37,816 nt of DNA, from NCBI RefSeq assembly GCF_001429505.1, contig NZ_LMJW01000020.1, forward strand, positions 53,610 to 91,425, read 5' to 3'. This document shows, piece by piece, positions 33,838-37,816 of this stretch. How positions within the stretch are numbered: the stretch's first letter is position 1; every line of letters starts with the position of its first letter. Source of the DNA: Allobosea sp. Root483D1 (GTDB lineage Bacteria > Pseudomonadota > Alphaproteobacteria > Rhizobiales > Beijerinckiaceae). The translations under genes and the position numbers were made by a program. The notes under the pieces are model-generated. The model had not been told where the DNA came from. It saw only the letters and a list, made by a program, of their open reading frames with translations, and searched no databases.

Positions 33838-34866
33838 TTGAGCGAACGGGCGCGCGATTTTGGCCTGCTCTGCGGCTCGCTGCAGCCGGGGCCGCTCAAT
33901 GCGATCACCGATGTGCCAGGCGTCGCCGTGGGGCATTGCACGGTACGCGAAGGCGACCTGCTCACCGGCTTCACCGCGGTGCTGCCGCACCAGGGCGATC
34001 TCTTCCGCGAGAAGGTTCGGGCCGGCGTCGACGTCATCAACGGCTTCGGGAAGAGCGCCGGGCTGATGCAGCTCGCCGAGCTCGGCCAGATCGAGACGCC
34101 GATCCTGCTCGGCAACACCTTTGCGGTCGCTGTAGGCATCGAGGCCTTGGTCGGGCGCGCGCTCGCAGGCAATCCGGAGATCGGCCGCAGCACCGGCACG
34201 GTCAACTCGCTCGTGCTCGAATGCAATGACGGCTTCCTGTCCGACATCCGGGCCCGACGCCTGACGGTCGCCGATGCCGAGGCTGCGCTCGACGCAGCCA
34301 AAAACGGGCCGGTCGAGGAGGGCGCGGTCGGCGCCGGTACGGGCATGAGCGCCTTCGGCTTCAAGGGCGGCATCGGCACGGCTTCGCGGCTGATCGAATT
34401 CGATGGCCGCAGCTTCACGCTCGGCGTGCTGGTGCAGGCGAATTTCGGCAATGCCGGCGACCTCGTCCTGCCGGACGGGCGTCGCCCGGTGCCACCTGCG
34501 CAGGGGAAAATCCCCTCTCCGGAGCGCGGCTCGGTCATCATCGTGCTGGCGACCGACCTGCCGCTGGAGAGCCGCCAGCTCACGCGCATCGCCCGGCGCT
34601 GTGGCGCGGGACTGGCGCGGCTCGGCGCCTTCTGGGGCAATGGCAGCGGCGACATCGCCATCGCCTTCTCGACCGCGAACCGGATCGCCCATCACGACGA
34701 GGCCGATCTCGTCCCGCTCATTGTGCTCAACGAGAACCGGATCGACCTGCCATTCCGCGCCGCGGCCGAGGCGACGCAGGAGGCGGTGCTGAACGCCATG
34801 CTGGCCGCACTGGATACGGTTGGGCGGGATGGCAATCACCGGCCGTCGTTGGCGGATTACGTTTGA
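33838..34866 (+). CDS. DmpA/BapA-type self-processing aminopeptidase (P1 family, MEROPS S58)
   Basis: 342 residues from TTG at 33838, with AGGAG 8 bases upstream. Typical landmarks: GPLNAITDVPGVAVGHCTV, GTVNSLVLECNDGF, GAVGAGTGMSAFGFKGGIGTASR (163-184), VLVQANFG, and ERGSVIIVLATDLPL, where G231-S232 is the expected autocleavage site and S232 the N-terminal nucleophile of the beta chain. These enzymes act on N-terminal D-amino or beta-amino residues. Because the family handles unusual peptide bonds, a link to the Pls-type NRPS product could be considered, but the two genes are 10 kb apart. Confidence 0.93.
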   Translation: MSERARDFGLLCGSLQPGPLNAITDVPGVAVGHCTVREGDLLTGFTAVLPHQGDLFREKVRAGVDVINGFGKSAGLMQLAELGQIETPILLGNTFAVAVGIEALVGRALAGNPEIGRSTGTVNSLVLECNDGFLSDIRARRLTVADAEAALDAAKNGPVEEGAVGAGTGMSAFGFKGGIGTASRLIEFDGRSFTLGVLVQANFGNAGDLVLPDGRRPVPPAQGKIPSPERGSVIIVLATDLPLESRQLTRIARRCGAGLARLGAFWGNGSGDIAIAFSTANRIAHHDEADLVPLIVLNENRIDLPFRAAAEATQEAVLNAMLAALDTVGRDGNHRPSLADYV

Positions 34867-34987
34867 TCCGTCCGCACTGTGCAGGAGCCGGCGATCGGCA
34901 TGTCGTGCGGCAAAAACAGGCCAGTTGGTCTGAAGCGCTGTCTTTTGACATAGACGTAAGATCGCCGGTGGGCCGATTGCTGTTTCA

Positions 34988-36169
34988 ATGAGTTCGATGC
35001 CGCAGGATTTCTCCGAAGACGTCGCGGCCATCGCATCGATCGCCGCGGTGCCGACCATCCTCGACGTCGTCTGCCGGACGACCGGGATGGGCTTTGCCGC
35101 CATAGCGCGCGTGACCGAGGATCGCTGGGTGGCTTGCGGCGTCCGCGACGAGATCGCGTTCGGACTTCAGCCCGGGGGCGAGCTCAAGGTCGAAACCACC
35201 ATTTGTCACGAGATCCGGCAGCATCGCGATGTCGTCGTCATCGACAATGTCGCGGAAGACCCGATCTACAGCGCGCACCACACGCCGCAGATGTACGGCC
35301 TGCAGAGTTACATCTCGATGCCGATCATCCTCCCGGATGGCCAGTTCTTCGGCACGCTATGCGCGATCGACCCCAGGCCCCGCTCGCTCAACAATCCGAC
35401 GACGCTGGGCATGTTCAAGCTCTTCGCCGAGCTGATCGCCTTTCACCTCGATGCGCATCAGCAACTGGCGGCGACCCAGGCCAGCCTCGCCGGCGAGGTC
35501 CAGAACAGCGAAACCCGCGAGCAGTTCATCGCTGTGCTCGGACATGATCTGCGCAATCCCGTGGCCTCGGTCGCAGCCGGGCTGAACATGCTCGACCGGA
35601 CCGAGGACATCGCGAAGATCCGGTCTCTGACCGGGATGATGCGGCACAGCCTCGTGCGGATGTCCGACCTGATCGACGATGTCCTCGATTTTGCGCGGGG
35701 ACGGCTTGGTGGTGGCATCCAGCTCGATCGCGGCGACGAAACCGGGCTGGAGGCCATGCTCGAGCAGGTCGTCGGCGAGTTGCGGTCCTCGCATCCCGAT
35801 CGTGACCTGCTGAGCGAACTCGATCTGTCAGGGCCGATCGATTGCGACGGCGCAAGGATCGCGCAGATGCTGTCGAACCTCGTCGCCAACGGCCTCACGC
35901 ATGGCGCTGATGATCGGCCTGTCATCGTGCGTGCCCACAAGACGCGCGACTACTTCGAGCTGTCGATCGCCAATGCCGGCGAGCCGATCCCCCTCGCGGT
36001 CAGGAAAGAACTCTTCAAACCGTTCGTCCGTGCCTCGGCGAAGCCGAGCCAGCAGGGCCTCGGTCTCGGGCTCTATATCTGCTCGGAAATCGCGAAAGCC
36101 CATGGCGGGACGCTCGAGGTTTCCTCCGATGCGGACGAGACCCGGTTCACGTTCCGGATGCCGCTCTGA
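34988..36169 (+). CDS. Orphan GAF-domain sensor histidine kinase
   Basis: 393 residues. No membrane segment. GAF domain about 18-160 (FFGTLCAIDPRPRSL within it), then a dimerisation domain with phosphoacceptor H186 in AVLGHDLRNPVASV, and a GHKL catalytic domain: N-box QMLSNLVANGLTHG (293-306), a modified G1 (IANAGEPIP, 328-336), and GLGLGLYICSEIAKAHGG (357-374). No response regulator gene is next to it, so its partner lies elsewhere. It converges on the amidase with an 8-base gap. Confidence 0.93.
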   Translation: MSSMPQDFSEDVAAIASIAAVPTILDVVCRTTGMGFAAIARVTEDRWVACGVRDEIAFGLQPGGELKVETTICHEIRQHRDVVVIDNVAEDPIYSAHHTPQMYGLQSYISMPIILPDGQFFGTLCAIDPRPRSLNNPTTLGMFKLFAELIAFHLDAHQQLAATQASLAGEVQNSETREQFIAVLGHDLRNPVASVAAGLNMLDRTEDIAKIRSLTGMMRHSLVRMSDLIDDVLDFARGRLGGGIQLDRGDETGLEAMLEQVVGELRSSHPDRDLLSELDLSGPIDCDGARIAQMLSNLVANGLTHGADDRPVIVRAHKTRDYFELSIANAGEPIPLAVRKELFKPFVRASAKPSQQGLGLGLYICSEIAKAHGGTLEVSSDADETRFTFRMPL

Positions 36170-36177
36170 GCGAGCGG

Positions 36178-37635
36178 CTATTGTGCTCCGGGTGACCGAT
36201 ACCCCCCGCCCAATCTCTCCAGCATCGCTCCGACCGCGATCGCCATCCGGTCCTCGCCGAAGGGCGCGATGATCTGCACGCCGGTCGGCAGGTCGGTCTT
36301 GGACAGGCCGATCGGTGCTGAAAGCGCCGGCAAATCGGCGCCGGTGGCGAGGCTCGCCCAGCACAGGAAGTCGAGATAGGGCCGCTCCACTCCATCGATG
36401 TCGAGCCGGCGGGCGTGGAAATCGGGCAGATGGTCGTGCCTTTGCGCCGCGACCGGCGCCGGCGGGCAGAGCAGGACATCCCAGTTCTGGAAGAAGCGGG
36501 CCCATTGCCGCTTCAGAGCGAGGCGGCGCTGGTGGAGCTGCTGGTAGAGGCCGGGCGTCATGCGGGCGCCGCGCGCCTGCAACGCCTGATGCGAGAGGTC
36601 GCCGGGCGCATACTTCGCCGCCTGCGCCTGGATGCGGGCGCGCACCTTCGGCGGCAGGCCATAGGCGACGACGGCGTGGTTCAGCAGCGCATAGACCTCA
36701 TAGGCCTCGGTGAAACGGAAGCCGGGGCGGGCGGTCTCGTCGACGATCGCACCGGCCTCGGCGAGGCGTTGCCCGGCTTCGCGCACGGCCTCCGAGACCT
36801 CGTTGGTGACCGGTGCGAACGGTTCCTGCGCCCAGATGGCGACGCGAAGGCCCTTCGCTTCCGTCCGGCGCGGGGCGGGCAAGGTCGCTCCTGCGACATT
36901 TGGATCGCGCGGGCCGATCAACACCGGCAGGACTAGCTCAAGGTCTTCGGTCGCACGGGCGATCGGGCCGGCGACGACGAGGTCGGCATTGCGCAGGGTG
37001 CGCCGCTCCGGTGGCGGCGGGACCAGCCCCCAGGTCGAGACCAGACCCCAGCTCGTCTTCAGCCCGAAGACGCCGCAGGCCTGCGCCGGCCAGCGGATCG
37101 AGGAGCCGAGATCGGAGCCGAGCTCGAAGGCGCTCATCCCCGTGGCGACCGCGACCGCCGCGCCTCCGGAGGATCCGCCGGGGGAATATGCGTCGTTCCA
37201 GGGGTTGTTGGTGACGCCATGGGCCGGGTTGTAGCTCTGGAAGTCGCCGGAGAAGACCGGAACCATGGTCTTGCCGAGGATGACCGCGCCGGCAGCGCGC
37301 AGGCGAGCGACGGCGGCGGCGTCCTCCTGCGGGATGCGCTCCTTATAGGCCGGCAGGCCGCCGGAGGAGGGCAGGCCGGCGACGTCGAAGGCATCCTTGA
37401 TCGTGATCGGCAGGCCTTCGAGCGGGCGCCCCTCGCCAGCCGCGATGCGCCGGTCCGACTCCGCCGCCATCGCTCGCGCGGCGTCGCGATCCTGCGCGAC
37501 GATGGCGTTGAGGGAAGGGTTCAGCGCGTCGATGCGGGCGAAGGTCGCTTCGAGCAGCTCTCGGGCGCTGAAGCGGCGGGCGAGCAGAGCGGCGCGCAGG
37601 CTGGTGGCTGAGGCGGTGAGATCGATCGAGGCCAT
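36178..37635 (-). CDS. Amidase (amidase-signature family)
   Basis: 485 residues from MASIDLTASATS; an upstream ATG at 37692 would add 19 residues and is less likely. Ser-cis-Ser-Lys triad: K80 in PITIKDAFDVAG, S155/S156 in the Gly-Ser-rich PGGSSGGAAVAVA, and S179 in ELGSDLGSSIRWPA (most members have GGSIR here). It hydrolyses amide bonds of small substrates; which is unknown. The C-terminal ICAP-like LPTGVQIIAPFGED is typical. Monocistronic. Confidence 0.93.
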   Translation of the reverse strand: MASIDLTASATSLRAALLARRFSARELLEATFARIDALNPSLNAIVAQDRDAARAMAAESDRRIAAGEGRPLEGLPITIKDAFDVAGLPSSGGLPAYKERIPQEDAAAVARLRAAGAVILGKTMVPVFSGDFQSYNPAHGVTNNPWNDAYSPGGSSGGAAVAVATGMSAFELGSDLGSSIRWPAQACGVFGLKTSWGLVSTWGLVPPPPERRTLRNADLVVAGPIARATEDLELVLPVLIGPRDPNVAGATLPAPRRTEAKGLRVAIWAQEPFAPVTNEVSEAVREAGQRLAEAGAIVDETARPGFRFTEAYEVYALLNHAVVAYGLPPKVRARIQAQAAKYAPGDLSHQALQARGARMTPGLYQQLHQRRLALKRQWARFFQNWDVLLCPPAPVAAQRHDHLPDFHARRLDIDGVERPYLDFLCWASLATGADLPALSAPIGLSKTDLPTGVQIIAPFGEDRMAIAVGAMLERLGGGYRSPGAQ

Positions 37636-37722
37636 CGGGGAATCCGGCGGAGGGAGGATCAAGTCGTAGACCAGGGTCGCTGGCCAGGACAATCAAGTGC
37701 CTTACGTGGTGGAGTGCAAAAA

Positions 37723-37816
37723 CCCCTCTCCCGGATGGGAGAGGGGCAGGGGTGAGGGACCGCCGTTGACTACTGAAGCGCGACGGCTCCGCTGTGCCTT
37801 CTGCGGATGGGGCAGG
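37723..37816. repeat. Composite interspersed repeat, hairpin-B half at window end
   Basis: CCCCTCTCCC (37723-37732), GGAT, GGGAGAGGGG (37737-37746) form a perfect 10-bp hairpin. The linker GCAGGGGTGAGGGACCGCCG...GAAGCGCGACGGCTCCGC follows and the window stops in TTCTGCGGATGGGGCAGG, the sequence that begins the left-end copy at about 18-36. Confidence 0.75.

Noticed and set aside
36178..36200. A missing residue in the amidase C-terminus from the short gap to the kinase
   Set aside because: Both stops are intact and 8 bases apart; nothing is truncated.

Overview
The window is a piece of a high-GC alphaproteobacterial chromosome. Gene content and order (pdxH / surface lipoprotein / dnaJ-like / fabI / phosphatase / aroC / ribB, CAF17-type ygfZ with tag, a TIGR02301-type protein, class III transaminase) point to Hyphomicrobiales (Rhizobiales). 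A Bosea-like genus is my best guess from recall of protein style, not from any search. No tRNA, rRNA, CRISPR array, transposase or phage gene is visible. Several families of palindromic interspersed repeats lie between genes. Both window ends fall in the same repeat family, so the window may be a short-read contig.

Layout. (1) 1-2170: repeat, then one AT-richer gene for a GHKL ATPase with a C-terminal PD-(D/E)XK-like region, a candidate lone defence gene. (2) 2293-6615: malate synthase aceB, a secreted SH3 protein, a repeat, and a coupled operon ygfZ-tag-HD hydrolase on the minus strand. (3) 6754-10390: a compact ECF sigma regulon: a RibD/DHFR-like reductase, three tandem YciI/DGPF proteins and an ECF42-type sigma factor with a long C-terminal extension. 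Two near-identical promoter-like elements with the same 17-base spacing precede the reductase and the first yciI gene. (4) 10401-14150: GFA-family protein and divergent HxlR regulator with a perfect dyad, a small unknown protein, and the minus-strand run pdxH, SDR, Nudix, TIGR02301-type protein (the last three overlap by 4 bases at each junction). (5) 14202-27802: the conserved block surface lipoprotein, dnaJ-like, fabI, phosphatase, aroC, ribB, interrupted by mazEF, the folate operon folP-folB-folK, a 1335-residue Pls-type single-module NRPS and a pseudouridine synthase. (6) 27812-37635: histone-deacetylase-like enzyme, YkuD L,D-transpeptidase lipoprotein, metallophosphoesterase with a small upstream ORF, class III transaminase, a Cys-cluster / VOC / DmpA-type peptidase set, an orphan GAF histidine kinase and an amidase.

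Most unusual items: (a) the ribB product carries an N-terminal Cro-like HTH, a normal DHBP synthase domain and a GTP-cyclohydrolase-II-like domain without its zinc cysteines; two TTCA-N7-TGAA dyads sit just upstream of its start, suggesting an enzyme that represses its own gene. (b) The NRPS has the A-T-6TM-three-repeat architecture of epsilon-poly-lysine synthetase, with a hand-read specificity code having two acidic pocket residues. (c) The ECF sigma regulon has promoter copies conserved down to a T-tract at fixed spacing. (d) The GHKL/nuclease-like gene differs in composition from its surroundings. All functional statements come from reading translated sequence and recalled family motifs; no database search was run.
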